DNA of 64,000 nucleotides from Escarpia spicata (Eukaryota > Annelida > Polychaeta > Sabellida > Siboglinidae), in the NCBI GenBank assembly GCA_963995525.1, contig OZ023207.1, positions 3,068,105-3,132,104 of the forward strand, read 5' to 3'. Below the pieces are notes generated by a model. The model was not told the origin of the DNA, searched no databases, and worked only from the letters and a program-made list of their open reading frames with translations. The first letter of the stretch is position 1, and the number at the start of each line of letters is the position of its first letter. This document shows, one piece after another, positions 10,801-21,400 of this stretch. The translations under genes and the position numbers were made by a program.

Positions 10801-12253
10801 TGAAGCAAACACTTACTACTTGTGAACATGCACTTTCTACTTGGGAATATGCACTTTCTACTTTTGAACATTCACATTCTACTTGTGAACATTCACTTTC
10901 TACTTTTGAACATGCACTCTACTTGTGAACGTTCACTTTCTACTTTTGAACATGCACTTTCTACTTACGAACATAGACTTTCGCCTTTAACAACATTGCT
11001 TGCCATCCAGGGCAGAAACAGCAAGAGGACAAGGAAGCCTTTGACTTACCGAGATATATATTGTCATATATTTGTCCTTTTTAAACATGTTCATACTGAT
11101 AGCATTTACACAGTTCGCAGATAATTTATTCCATTCAAGTAAAGATCTCTGAGATGAATACTTTCTGGTATTTAACCTACATAGTTAATTGACTGACATA
11201 GCTTCATGTCCTCGACACCTTGTATCTTTCATAACTGAGAAAATAATACATGTACCAATATTTTCATACATATTCAATATCAGCAATATCTTCTATGTCA
11301 TCTCCTCTGAACAGGCTCTTAGCCAGAAATAATCTGTTGCCAGTCGTGAATTAATCAAGTGTGCCGGCTTGCGTGGTACACTAGTATAGGTGACTTCACA
11401 CTAAGTACTCATTAGAGTTGAGCTAAGTCCCTGTGTCCGAGTCTCCTAGTGTGTAGGGTTGTGGAAGCGTGTTCTGTTAGCTGTTGTATCTCTGCAGGCA
11501 CTCGGGTGGATGATGCGAAGGCTCTCATAGCTACGAGTCCAATGAAGATCCTTGGCGTTGACAACCTGGATGACGCAGCCAAGATGGTACGTTCCTCTCC
11601 CTCTTCTCTTGCTTCTCTAAGCAGTCTCGTCCAGTAGAATCCTCTTGACTTAGGGATTATCTCAGAACGCCGATATCAGGAAAAGTTACTATCATTTGGG
11701 GGAGGGTAGTTCACAAGCAGTTTTTTCTGGCTTCGGATATCAATATTTGTTATGCTACTGACCGATTATGCCAATATATTGATATATAGGTGTTTATAAA
11801 CTTCTGTCTGGGGTGGGAGGGCTGAGGCCAGATGAAAGTATTATTGAAGTTCAAAGCATGTGTACATTCGGACCTAAACATGAAAGCATAAGTAACTACA
11901 GGAAGACTTTTAATCAGGTGTTCGATCTAAGTAGTGAGAAACATACTTTATTCCATAGTATTCAATGTAAAATTAAAAATAAGTGTCCAGACAAGATTTT
12001 TTATTTCACGTTATAAATTCATTATATCCGTCATTTTGTTGTATCCAAACGTTTATGTTTAGAAATTCATCAGAAATTCAATAAGACAAAAAGGGGGACC
12101 ACTTTGTTTATTACAAGTCAGAATTTGTTATATAGATGTGGTTTATTATGTCATATTGTTTGCCTTTCCTGCCACCAGGTGGTGCGACTGTCGGACATAG
12201 TGGAGATGGCCCAGAAGATCGCCATTGACGTCAAGTTTGAGGTTCCGCTGTGA
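1673..12253 (+). CDS. SUCLA2: SUCLA2, succinyl-CoA ligase [ADP-forming] beta subunit (3' part, 4 exons)
   Basis: Mitochondrial matrix TCA-cycle enzyme: the beta subunit pairs with SUCLG1 and converts succinyl-CoA, ADP and Pi to succinate, CoA and ATP. Four coding exons (1673-1815, 8429-8549, 11498-11586, 12179-12253) have AG/GT borders and compatible phases. They give about 142 C-terminal residues ending in VKFEVPL and a TGA stop. Recognisable blocks are [18 protein letters not shown], the glycine-rich [25 protein letters not shown] and [12 protein letters not shown] of the ligase CoA-binding domain. The IMRCD block is typical of the ADP-forming form; from memory the GDP-forming SUCLG2 has IVNCA there. 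The N-terminal ATP-grasp half must lie before position 1. The first intron in the window holds a 5.7-kb transposon. No coding defect is visible in these exons. Confidence 0.95.
1955..2075. repeat. 72-bp tandem array, left part
   Basis: About 1.6 units of a 72-bp repeat (TACTATTGTTTGTGTTTTG..., ending TGTGTACTCTTAAA). It is interrupted at its TTAA by the transposon and resumes at 7755. Confidence 0.85.
2076..2179 (+). repeat. Left terminal inverted repeat of the TTAA transposon
   Basis: Aligns in inverse orientation with 7652-7754: identical for the first 14 bases, then similar for about 90 more. Confidence 0.88.
2408..2759 (+). pseudogene. THAP zinc-finger exon of the transposase (broken)
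   Basis: THAP domains are C2CH zinc fingers that bind DNA, typically at the N-terminus of P- and Kolobok-type transposases. ATG 2408 opens [20 protein letters not shown], with the first Cys pair, then FLFPFE. TGA at 2498-2500 and a frame change follow. In another frame the domain continues as [32 protein letters not shown] (second Cys/His pair) and [10 protein letters not shown], then a basic stretch and a GT donor at 2760. Order and spacing match the family, and the stop and shift show decay. It lies just inside the left inverted repeat, as expected for a transposase first exon. Confidence 0.85.
3722..3886 (+). pseudogene. Transposase-like middle exon (in-frame stop)
   Basis: Acceptor GCATTTCAG and donor GTAAGT frame 165 bases encoding [32 protein letters not shown], a TAA at 3831-3833, then [17 protein letters not shown]. 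The HM.KGI..K / W...NHLWWC..TC.G pattern is one I recall from invertebrate THAP-containing transposase-like proteins. It sits between the THAP exon and the C-terminal exon of the same element. The stop makes it non-functional here. Confidence 0.65.
4889..5191 (+). pseudogene. Transposase-like C-terminal exon (frameshifted)
   Basis: After acceptor CTTCACTGTAG the frame reads [33 protein letters not shown] and [12 protein letters not shown]. It then shifts so that another frame gives [20 protein letters not shown] and TAA at 5189-5191. The GM.AR..LA..WN..R block and the KPEKE.L...VS.F ending are typical of the C-terminus of THAP-type element transposases (recalled, not searched). The central catalytic exons expected between 3886 and 4889 are not visible, so the gene is internally deleted as well as shifted. 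Confidence 0.65.
5244..7393 (-). CDS. P2X7 cytoplasmic-domain-like gene carried by the transposon (3 exons, may be decayed)
   Basis: Minus-strand exons: 7393-7186 (Met, acidic start, then [14 protein letters not shown]), about 6542-6443 ([20 protein letters not shown]) and 5412-5244 ([40 protein letters not shown], ending GLEN and TAA). The W-C-x-C-G-x-C motif (residues 34-40), CIT...GF...CL...VL, and the W...G.LGR..R.VLP.C....IR..FP block occur in the order of the P2RX7 C-terminal (ballast) domain, found in many small invertebrate proteins without the channel. A CCQE motif expected after WCRCGKC lies in another frame, suggesting two small indels in exon 1. The exon 2 donor needs GTATAT to hold phase. 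About 160 residues. It faces the transposase. Its function in the element is unknown. Confidence 0.65.
5560..5652. repeat. Short palindromic repeat inside the transposon
   Basis: GCACTACAGAACAAAT at the left and ATTTGTTCTGTAGTG at the right form an inverted repeat around about 60 bases. Probably a tiny nested MITE or hairpin. Confidence 0.5.
7652..7754 (-). repeat. Right terminal inverted repeat of the TTAA transposon
   Basis: Reverse complement begins AGGAAAACAAAAGGCAACG, matching the left end, and is followed by the second TTAA. Confidence 0.88.
7755..8085. repeat. 72-bp tandem array, right part
   Basis: Four to five units of the same 72-bp repeat seen at 1955-2075, beginning exactly at the TTAA duplication of the transposon. 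Confidence 0.9.
8429..8549 (+). CDS. SUCLA2: SUCLA2 exon with [10 protein letters not shown] motif
   Basis: Acceptor ATGCGCAG, donor GTACGT. The exon encodes [16 protein letters not shown] through VVRLQG and ends in phase 1. A 21-bp minisatellite begins about 30 nt after the donor. Confidence 0.95.
8579..10985. repeat. 21-bp minisatellite with higher-order periodicity
   Basis: About 113 units of ACTTACTACTTGTGAACATG(C), with variants TTCCTACTTGGG and GAATATGC. A rare unit with GTGAAGCAAACAC recurs near 8781, 9163, 9772, 10277 and 10806, marking duplicated blocks of roughly 380-610 bases. The period is a multiple of three and both strands lack stops, so long false ORFs arise. The last units (after 10830) are diverged. 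Confidence 0.95.
11000..11490. other. SUCLA2 intron, no recognised feature
   Basis: AT-rich unique sequence between the 21-bp array and the next SUCLA2 exon. Confidence 0.5.
11498..11586 (+). CDS. SUCLA2: SUCLA2 exon
   Basis: Acceptor TCTCTGCAG, donor GTACGT. It encodes (G)[11 protein letters not shown] through LDDAAKM, enters in phase 1 and leaves in phase 0. Confidence 0.94.
12179..12253 (+). CDS. SUCLA2: SUCLA2 terminal coding exon
   Basis: Acceptor GCCACCAG. The exon encodes [19 protein letters not shown] and FEVPL, then TGA at 12251-12253. Confidence 0.94.
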   Translation: MVRLSDIVEMAQKIAIDVKFEVPL

Positions 12254-13815
12254 GCTCTCGTCAAAGTATCTCAACTTCACGTGTCACTTTCTAGTAGTCT
12301 CCACGCTGGCTTTGTGGTGTGCGGGGCAGTGTTTTTGAAGCAATGGTTTGATGTACAGTGTAAATATATATATATCTAGATTACGTGGATGACTGTTTGC
12401 CGCAGTTGCAAGAGAATACATTCTTTGACATGCGCCAGTGCAACACATAGTTGAATCGTCACATGTCATTTCCTCACCTTCGTTATGCCAGCAAAACGGA
12501 AAGTCCATATTATTGATGCTGTATGGGATGTTTGTCTGAATGTCACTTGTCTTGCTTTTAAAGTCTAATCAGTTTAACCTGTTAGTTGGTAATGGTTAGA
12601 TATTGTACTTATACAAAAACACATTTAACAGTGTTTAACAGTTATAAATTATGACTACTAATAGATAGTAGCTGTGATGATAATGTGTTATATAAAAGCA
12701 ATAATTATTTAATAAAAATGTACATAACCAAACATAGCAGGTTAGAAAACAGTCTGATACATTCTTATATTCAAAATTATTGTTAATAGTTTCATATTAT
12801 TTTGTTTTCAATAAAATGCCAGCACAATGGACCCTTATCGAACCGTCGTAGCATATGTTGGGCAAGAGAAGCACTGCAGCAACATGTTTTCTGCACATTT
12901 TGTAAATTGAGCACAACAAATTTCACTTTGAACAATTTAGAAATAGCTTTTGCGCTTCTTATTTTGGTGCTATTGCAAGAATTATATTGCCACTGCGTTA
13001 TGGTACGGCTGCGGTCTTAAAAGTTGTTTCCAACTGCTCTGTACTTGAGTTCAACATTCTCAGAAGTCATGCAAGAGATTTGATTAAAACAGAATATTAC
13101 CGAGTGAAACTCTTCAAATCTGGTTAACCTAGTCAAACAACAAGCCATCTTTTTCGTGATATTTGGCTCGAGAAAATACATTTACACCTACTGAAGAGTC
13201 ACAGCACTACACACAATTATCCCGAGAGGTAGATGAAGTACAAACGAACACAACTGCAGTCTCGCCATTTTTGGAGAATATTTATTATATCGTGGAATTG
13301 ACCAATTTCTTCTCTATCTGTCCCAATTTGAAGGACTTGATCGGTTATGTAGTCGTAACTATTTCGACTTGCAAGAATCTGCAGTGATATACACATGTCA
13401 ATGTTTCAAACCAAGGCTACCTGAGTAAGGTCTCACCACGTAGAATGTTGTCATGTTCCAGCACAGTAAATATCTGTGGGTCGATTGACAGAAATGACCA
13501 TTTAAAAAAGAGCAAAGACAAGAAATCCAAACCATTTCCGGTGTTTGTAGGGATCAGGTCAGAAATGGAAGGTAGTTTATGTGGCATTGATACATGCGAC
13601 TGCTGTTGCGAGGGAAGACATTGGTCAGGAGTAACGCTGTACGTCATCAAATGTGTTATTCTCTGTACAATAACGATGCGATTTAATTCATATATAAAAA
13701 ACATTGTATTTCGTGATATATATTTATGTTGACAAATAAATGTGTTTTGGTTTGATGACAGTGTATCGTCATTCTCTGCAGGATGCTGCCTGTTGGGTCA
13801 TGATGGAATGTTGGG
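12254..13815. other. SUCLA2 3' UTR and flank
   Basis: AT-rich, with the two polyadenylation candidates noted above. Several short open frames (12802-13020, 13417-13732) have no recognisable similarity or splice context. Confidence 0.5.
12711..12815 (+). promoter_or_regulatory. Candidate SUCLA2 polyadenylation signals
   Basis: Two AATAAA hexamers (about 12711 and 12810) lie 460-560 bases after the SUCLA2 stop in AT-rich DNA. Either could set the mRNA 3' end. This is motif evidence only. Confidence 0.4.
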
Positions 13816-13822
13816 TTGGAGC

Positions 13823-13995
13823 ACATACACATATATACCCATACATACACACCCATATACCCATACATACACATATATACCCATACATACCCATATATAT
13901 ACCCATACATACACATATATACCCATACATACACATATATAGCCATACATACACATTATACCCATACATACACATATATACCCATACATACACAA
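13823..13995. repeat. CATACA/CCATA/TATATA microsatellite
   Basis: Alternating (T/A)CATACACATATATACC blocks of about 14-18 bases repeated some ten times. Confidence 0.9.
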
Positions 13996-14554
13996 GCATC
14001 CACAGCACGATTACACGCACAAACAGCCACCCACACAGTAGATGAAGAGCCCAAAGCTTTTATTTATATAAATGAAACAAAAATGTTTGACCCTGTGAAT
14101 TGAAAGGACCTTCCCTTAACATCACAACAAAATGTACAACTGCCAGTTCTTTGGTGTCGCCCATTGAAGTGGACATTTATTTTTCGCAACAACACCAAGG
14201 TTAATAACAGCTTCAAAAATCCCTCTGGTGTTCCCCGATTACAGAATTACCAACAACAGCAACTTTAGGTGAGGTGGTTTCCCTGATATTTGTGTAGTTG
14301 TGTAGTACAACAAACCTAGAAGCCTTCAGTAGAGGCGAGGGCACCGTTTCCCAAAGATAAAGAATGCAAGTGTATCCATCAGTAAACATAATCCATTCCT
14401 AAATGTAAGCTTTTACTAAATGCAAAAAGGTGTCGCCACATTACAGAGGACACTATTTCCATGAACACTGGCGCGTGTTCGGAGGAGCGTCCTGGTGGTG
14501 ACGGTATGTAGTAGACAAGATCACTGTAAAATCGGGCTTATGGATAACGGTTAA

Positions 14555-14865
14555 GTTCTTATATAGCGCAGTATCCAGTCCTCAGGACTGTTCAAAGCAC
14601 TTTACACTTGATTCCCTGGCATACCTGTTCAATCGAACACCATCTCGATTTCTCTGGGAAGCATTCAGCCACACTGCAATTAATGCGCGAAGACTTTGTA
14701 CACAAATAACCACCACTGTCTATAGCTAGGTACTCATTCATACAGCTGAGTGAACTAAAGCAACATAGAGCAAACAAACTTGCCCATGGTTCGACACCGC
14801 CGCACAGGAATCAAACTCTCGGTCAAGAGTCAGGAACTCTTACTGCTCCACTACTGCGCACCACA
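14555..14865 (-). mobile_element. SINE copy 2 (minus strand)
   Basis: Reverse complement of the 37857 copy from tail (TTCTTATATAGCGCAGTATC) to the tRNA-like head (CTCTCGGTCAAGAGT...CTGCGCACC). About 310 bases. Confidence 0.9.
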
Positions 14866-14963
14866 TAAGATAAATATATGAGAATGTTAGTGAAACGGTC
14901 CCTGAACACAGACGAACAAGGAAGTGTTATTAAGTATTCACTTTATTGACTGTCTGAAGGAAG

Positions 14964-15876
14964 GTGTGGGGATGGAGCCAGTAGTGTGGCAATTGGTGGG
15001 GATGGAGCCAGTAGTGTAGCAAGTGGTGGGGATGGAGCCAGTAGTGTGGCAAGTGGTGGGGATGGAGCCAGTAGTGTGGGAAGGTGTGGGGATGGAGCCA
15101 GTAGTGTGGCAAGTGGTGGGGATGGAGCCAGTAGTGTGGCAATTGGTGGGGATGGAGCCAGTAGTGTGGCAAGTGGTGGGGATGGAGCCAGTAGTGTGGC
15201 AAGTGGTGGGGATGGAGCCAGTAGTGTGGCAAGTGGTGGGGATGGAGCCAGTAGTGTGGCAAGTGGTGGGGATGGAGCCAGTAGTGTGGGAAGGTGTGGG
15301 GATGGAGCCAGTAGTGTGGCAAGTGGTGGGGATGGAGCCAGTAGTGTGGCAAGTGGTGGGGATGGAGCCAGTAGTGTGGCAAGTGGTGGGGATGGAGCCA
15401 GTAGTGTGGGAAGGTGTGGGGATGGAGCCAGTAGTGTGGCAAGTGGTGGGGATGGAGCCAGTAGTGTGGCAAGTGGTGGGGATGGAGCCAGTAGTGTGGC
15501 AAGTGGTGGGGATGGAGCCAGTAGTGTGGCAAGTGGTGGGGATGGAGCCAGTAGTGTGGCAAGTGGTGGGGATGGAGCCAGTAGTGTGGCAAGTGGTGGG
15601 GATGGAGCCAGTAGTGTGGCAAGTGGTGGGATGGAGCCAGTAGTGTGGCAAGTGGTGGGGATGGAGCCAGTAGTGTGGGAAGGTGTGGGGATGGAGCCAG
15701 TAGTGTGGCAAGTGGTGGGGATGGAGCCAGTAGTGTGGCAAGTGGTGGGGATGGAGCCAGTAGTGTGGCAAGTGGTGGGGATGGAGCCAGTAGTGTGGCA
15801 AGTGGTGGGGATGGAGCCAGTAGTGTGGCAAGTGGTGGGGATGGAGCCAGTAGTGTGGCAAGTGGTGGGGATGGAG
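14964..15876. repeat. 30-bp minisatellite
   Basis: About 30 units of GATGGAGCCAGTAGTGTGGC plus AAGTGGTGGG, with a GGAAGGTGTGGG variant. One unit near 15629 is a base short and shifts all apparent frames, so the long ORFs on both strands are artefacts. Confidence 0.96.
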
Positions 15877-15894
15877 ATAAGATGAAATGTCACA

Positions 15895-16025
15895 TTGTCA
15901 ACAGGTGTGATATGATTCAGTCAGCCAAGTGTGACACGGTTCAGTCACCAAGTCTGACATGAATTAGTATGCCAGTAGTGACACGATTCAGTCAGCCAGG
16001 TGTGACATGCTTCAGTCGGCTAGGT
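15895..16025. repeat. Degenerate 24-bp repeats
   Basis: Four to five imperfect copies of a GATTCAGTCAGCCAGGTGTG-like unit next to the 30-bp array. Confidence 0.6.
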
Positions 16026-18159
16026 GAGTCAAAAGGTGTGTCTTCAAGGCAGGTATTGTCTTCAGCTGGGCCGCGCAGATGTGACATCTGTAAAGTATAC
16101 GAGTCAGGGTGTATTTATGATCAAAGTGCATTATATTCGTCACGATGAAGACCAAGAGCAACACACAAACTCATAAGTAATAATACTAATGTGTTTATTT
16201 TTCCAAAATAATGAGAATAATATATAATATACAAATGATTTGATATAAATATACAGAAATATACACAGTATGCGATATATATAAAATACTTATTAATATT
16301 GTATGTCAGAAATACGGTATACTGAAGACGGTTCTTGTAACTGTACACCACGAGGTATGTATACTTTTATGCTAACATTACATAGAATATAATGAAATGT
16401 TTCGCTGTCAAGCATAGCATTCACATTTGTGTTTGTTCTATGACAGAAAATAGTGTACACACTGTACCCTTTCTACACATCATCCATCCTATTTGTTTAG
16501 TCTCCTTTGTTTTCCTGATACCCCCGGGAATCTCGGATCATCTCTTTCACAACTTTTTGTTCCATAAACCAAGCTTAACACTGGCAAACATGCTTTTTTC
16601 TGAAGCTGCACCCAATACAGTATTTTGAATCAACTCTCTATCTCTTTAAAATCATCTGAAACTTTAGCCTTCGGCAATCCCTAGCACTAATGATAACCCT
16701 TGCGAGTCCCTGTTAACGATTTTGCCCAATGATTCTTGTATGTTGCACCTCTGAGCTCAAATCCCTGGGGATTTAGGCGCTATAGAAGTTTATTATTACT
16801 ATTAGTACAGAAATGCACTTGGGTCTCTAGTATGTTAATTGATTAGCTGAGTTACCCGGCATTGCCTGGGTAAAAAGGCAGTCATATGTACCAGACACCC
16901 CAAACCCATCCCAAATGTTTCCAGCCTACCCGCATTAATAAATGGTAACTGGTCACTGGCCTAGTTGTTGCGACAACCTTTTGCCAGAAATCTCAATCGC
17001 TCACCCATCTAACTGATGTAATCAGCAACAGCAGATGCTGAGTTGTTGTCTAATATAACTTTTGACACTCACTGTTTGTAATACACTAATTTGATGGGCG
17101 ATAATTTTGACACTAAATGACACAGCTCCATCTGAACGAATTATATGAAATGCGAAAGAGGGCACTACTTGTAAGCGTGCGGATGTGACCAACGACAGGT
17201 GCCTGTGTGAAGTGCTCAGGATTGGAAACGTCAATAACTTAAAAAACTATTCAAAATTTCTGCATACATCCAGCGACATATTTGTAGATGGCATAATTAT
17301 CTTTACAATGATATAAAAAAACATTAATTTCGTGGCTGGAACTCCACGTACATCCTTTTGAAATAGTGAGCCCTGAAGTTCTCCACCCCCGGACGTATTT
17401 CGAAAATGTCTAAATTTACGAACCATCTCAATGGGCCCGCTACATCACATGCAAAATTTCAGCCCGAAACATGCAAAACTGACGGAGATGGGTGACACAA
17501 ACAAACAGAACGAATTGTTTTATAATATAGATAACAAGTACAGAAACGCAGTACACTGCAGCTAAAATGAATTTTTTTGACAAAAATACTTAAAATGTGA
17601 TTCTTCTGTATTCTGATAGCATTTTATATTTACTATTAATAAAGATATCTTTTATGACATTTACATACCTCTAAGTAACTTATATTCATGGATAAAGTAT
17701 GCTTCTGTCATGTGATAAATCCATTACTGAATCTTTGACAGCCGTTTAAACCCGTTTGCTAAAACCTGTGTTTTTTCCAATTTGGAAACATCATATCTTC
17801 AGAAGTAACGATGCTACATTAATTAAATTTTGACTGATGCATTCCTTGCTAACTTCTCTATGCAATGTCATGGGGATTTTTATTTTATTTTTAGTTATAT
17901 CCTGAACATACTGATCATAATAAAAAATATTGATTTTTTACCAACAAAATTAAAACATTTTGTAAATATTAAATAATGACAATACATAAAATATCTGTTC
18001 GACATTGCATAGAGTGGGGTGTTGTAAATAAGAACTAGAAAGAATTACATTGTTTACTTCATTATTGGAGGAGCTGCAATGTTTAAAAATTATGCTATAT
18101 TTTCCCTCAACATCTTTGATTGTTGCCACAAAAACGGGGGCAGAAAAAATTCAATACAT
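16026..18159. other. Intergenic sequence downstream of APTX
   Basis: AT-rich. Around 17590-17900 it resembles the interiors of TTAA-element relatives at 3280-3500 and 42560-42900. No gene recognised. Confidence 0.45.
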
Positions 18160-18165
18160 TTTATT
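18160..18165 (-). promoter_or_regulatory. Candidate APTX polyadenylation signal
   Basis: AATAAA on the minus strand, about 110 bases past the TAG of the last recognised APTX exon. Confidence 0.35.
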
Positions 18166-18274
18166 CAATAAGACATACTCTACAACTTGGGCACAACATA
18201 TTGCATTTATTGTACATTAAAAACTATGTACTATCTAGCTGCCATGTCTGTCCTTATGTGGATGGGTATTTTTA

Positions 18275-18402
18275 CTAGTTCTGACAGGATAAAAGAGAAA
18301 CCATATCACTGCACATGTACCTCAGATCCCTCTTTAGCATCTCCTGGTATTGACTTGTGTCCACTTCAATCTTTCCTTGTTCTTCTAGCATCCGTGTGAC
18401 TT
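18275..18402 (-). CDS. APTX: APTX C-terminal exon (end uncertain)
   Basis: Acceptor TTCTGCAG. It encodes [18 protein letters not shown] through LKRDLR. Reading on gives a TAG at 18277-18275 without a zinc finger. A donor GTACAT at 18320 would instead end the exon at 18321, in time to join a C2H2-type exon that I did not find. Confidence 0.7.
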
Positions 18403-21400
18403 CTGCAGAAATACACACAACATTAGAAGCTGTGTCATAATCTTCCATTCAAATTTTCAGTACATTTTAAAGAGACTATGTTCTCAAATGTAAAACATAT
18501 ACATGATGTAATGGAAAAATAACTGAAAAGCAAATGAAACTGTTTTACAAATTACAATTATTTAATAACGATTTCAATTCTGTAATTAGAATTGGTGTTT
18601 CAATTCCAATTAAAACATTAACCCCTAAAGTCAAGACGCAGCACTGTCACCTGGTCAGTCATGTGTCAACTCATGTCATGATGACACTTGCCTGATGAGT
18701 CAATGAAGTATTCTGTCGTAAAGGAGTTCCAGTGTTTCTTCGTCTTCAGACTTGGTGAGTCAAAGTCCTGACTGATGATGTGTAGGTGAACATGACTGCA
18801 AACATAGCAACATGTGAACATGACTGCAACATATGAACAATAGTGCAATATATGAACAAGACTAACATATGAACATGACTGCAACATGTGAACATTACTG
18901 CAAACATGTGAACATGACTGCATCATATGAACATTACTGCAAACATGTGAACATGACTGCATCATATGAACATGTCTGCAAACATGTGAACATGACTGCA
19001 ACATGTGAACATTGCTGCAACATATGAACAAGACTGCAAACATGTGAACATGACTGCAACACACTTAAATCTTAACAACAAAATGGTCCTCTGATTCGTA
19101 GTGGTCAGTAAGTTATAATATAATTTATACTGCATAACATGACTTGGCTATATGATAGTGGACAACTTCCCTTTAATTTGATGAAAAGTACACATCATAA
19201 CTACAGTAAACACATTATCATTACTATGTCATGAGATATTTAAGTTGTAGTTGGACAGCATGCACCCACCTCATGCTAGGTATTGCATGGTAGCCATATC
19301 GAAAGGTCAATTTTGTGTTCAATCTGAAAATCAAACAGAATATAAATTTATAACATTCTACGCATAATAATAGTAGGATGACAAGATGGCAGACCTTACT
19401 ATACGTGAAGTATGCTAGCAGTAGAAGGAAGCTGACATGGGAATGACCAAGGGGGTGGGTGATAGGAATGACCAAGGGGGTGATAGGAATGACCAAGGGG
19501 TGATAGGAATGACAAAGGGGTGATAGGAATAAACAAATGGAGCAGGCTGTAAGAATGAAGAAAATATACAGAATCAAAGACAAAAGATCAGACAGAATGG
19601 AGAAACAGCTTAACAGAGCCAACAATAGGCCATGCTGTGTAAGGATAACAATAGGCCATGCAGTGTAAGGATAACAATAGGCCATGCAGTGTAAGGATAA
19701 CAATAGGCCATGCAGTGTAAGGATAACAAGGATTTATTACTTATCACACATTTGCATCAGTTACAAACTGTTATAATTGAAAATACGGTCAAACCTCACG
19801 TTACAATCACCTTAATAATACAGCCATCTTTCAATAAAGGGCAGTCCCAAATGACTTCTTATTTCCAAAATGTAGGAAAGCAGTCCCGTGCTAACATCGT
19901 CACTTCTCATTAGTGATATTTTTACTTATTTCACAGTCAGTTTACCTTTTGTTCTCGTGACGTTTCGACTGCTTTCAGCAGTCTTCTTCAGACGACTACC
20001 GCTAGATGGCGACACAGTAGTCTTTCAGTGCAGACGTAGCAGTGTGCGCCCCCCCACGACTGCGCCATGGGTGGCTCTTCAAGAGATCGTCGTAGATGTG
20101 TGAAAGCCGGTACCGGCCTTCGTCTCGGTTCATGCAGGCCTTGGTTTTTCTAATCCAGATCGCTTCTTTGATGCCTCTTGTCCTCCAGCCTGACTCCCTG
20201 TCCACAAACTTGGCCCCCTCCCAGTCTATTGTCATGTGGTCTGTGATGGCTGATTTGTTCATCTCCTTTTCCGATGTTTTCTGTTGTTTCTGGTGTAGGG
20301 TCTGTTCATTGTGACAACGTCTGCGCTGAAGGACTACCATGTCGCCATCTAGTGGTAGTCGTCTTCAGAAGACTGCTGAAAGCAGTCGAAACGACGCGAG
20401 AACAAAAGGTAAACCGACTGTGAAATAAGTCAAAATGTCACTCATTTGAACCACCCAGTCTGATGAACCTCTTTCACCCATTGTCACTTCTCTATTCAGG
20501 TCACTTTGGATCAGCTGCGAGAGTGACCTTAATAGAGAGCATCTACTCATTCCACTGTAATTCAGGTCACTTTGGATCAGCTGCGAGAGTGACCTTAATA
20601 GAGAGCATCCACTCGTTCCACTGTAAGTTAATTCTATGGCTCGAGGCCATTCATATGTTGCTTACTTGTCTACCAAGTTGTGTCCTTCTTCGTACATGTG
20701 CTTCAACAAGGGAACCTGTGAATACAGGATAACATAGAGTTGCAGAAATCAAACTCAGTGATCATAAGGGATCATCTCAGACAGTCTATGTCCGATACAA
20801 GATGAAAATACTTTCATTTGGAGAGGGTCAAATGCAGTTTCGTCTGGTGTCAGATATCGATATTTTATGCTTCTGACCAATGCTGTTAATATATTGATAT
20901 CATCATATCAATGTTTGAAGCCAAACAAAATATTGTCTTATATCGGACATCTACAATCAGAAATGATCCCTGATCATTGTGTAAACAACATTTGTCATGC
21001 ACCAATACTTGTACTCCATTACACTACTGTAAAAGACAAAAGCAAGTGTAAAGTACAGTACAGTAAAGGTAAGTTCTTTCATAGCGCAGTATCCAGTCCC
21101 CAGGACTGCTCAAAGCGCTTTACACTTTACTCCCTGGCAGACCTGTCCAATCGAACACCATCTCGACTTCTCTGGGAAGCATTCAGCCAAGCTGTAATTA
21201 ATGCGCAAAGACTATTCATACATGAATATCCACCACAGTCTATAGCCAGGTACTCATTCATAGAGCTGAGTGAACTGGAGCAACGTAGAGTGAACGAACT
21301 TGCCCAAGGTTCGACACCGCCGCATAGGATTCAAACCCGGGTTCTCTCGGTTGAGAGTTTGAAGCTCTACTCACTGCACCACAGTGGAACATAAAGTCTA

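Noticed and set aside
8419..10928. Long ORFs (up to 377 codons) on both strands encoding NMHLLLG/ACSQVVS-type repeats
   Set aside because: They follow a 21-bp non-coding array in a SUCLA2 intron; open on both strands, no unique domain.
13417..14103. Overlapping ORFs on both strands around 13.4-14.1 kb
   Set aside because: Partly microsatellite, partly unique AT-rich sequence; no family match.
14930..15962. ORFs of 200-316 codons in six frames
   Set aside because: 30-bp minisatellite; a one-base deletion in one unit would break any real protein.
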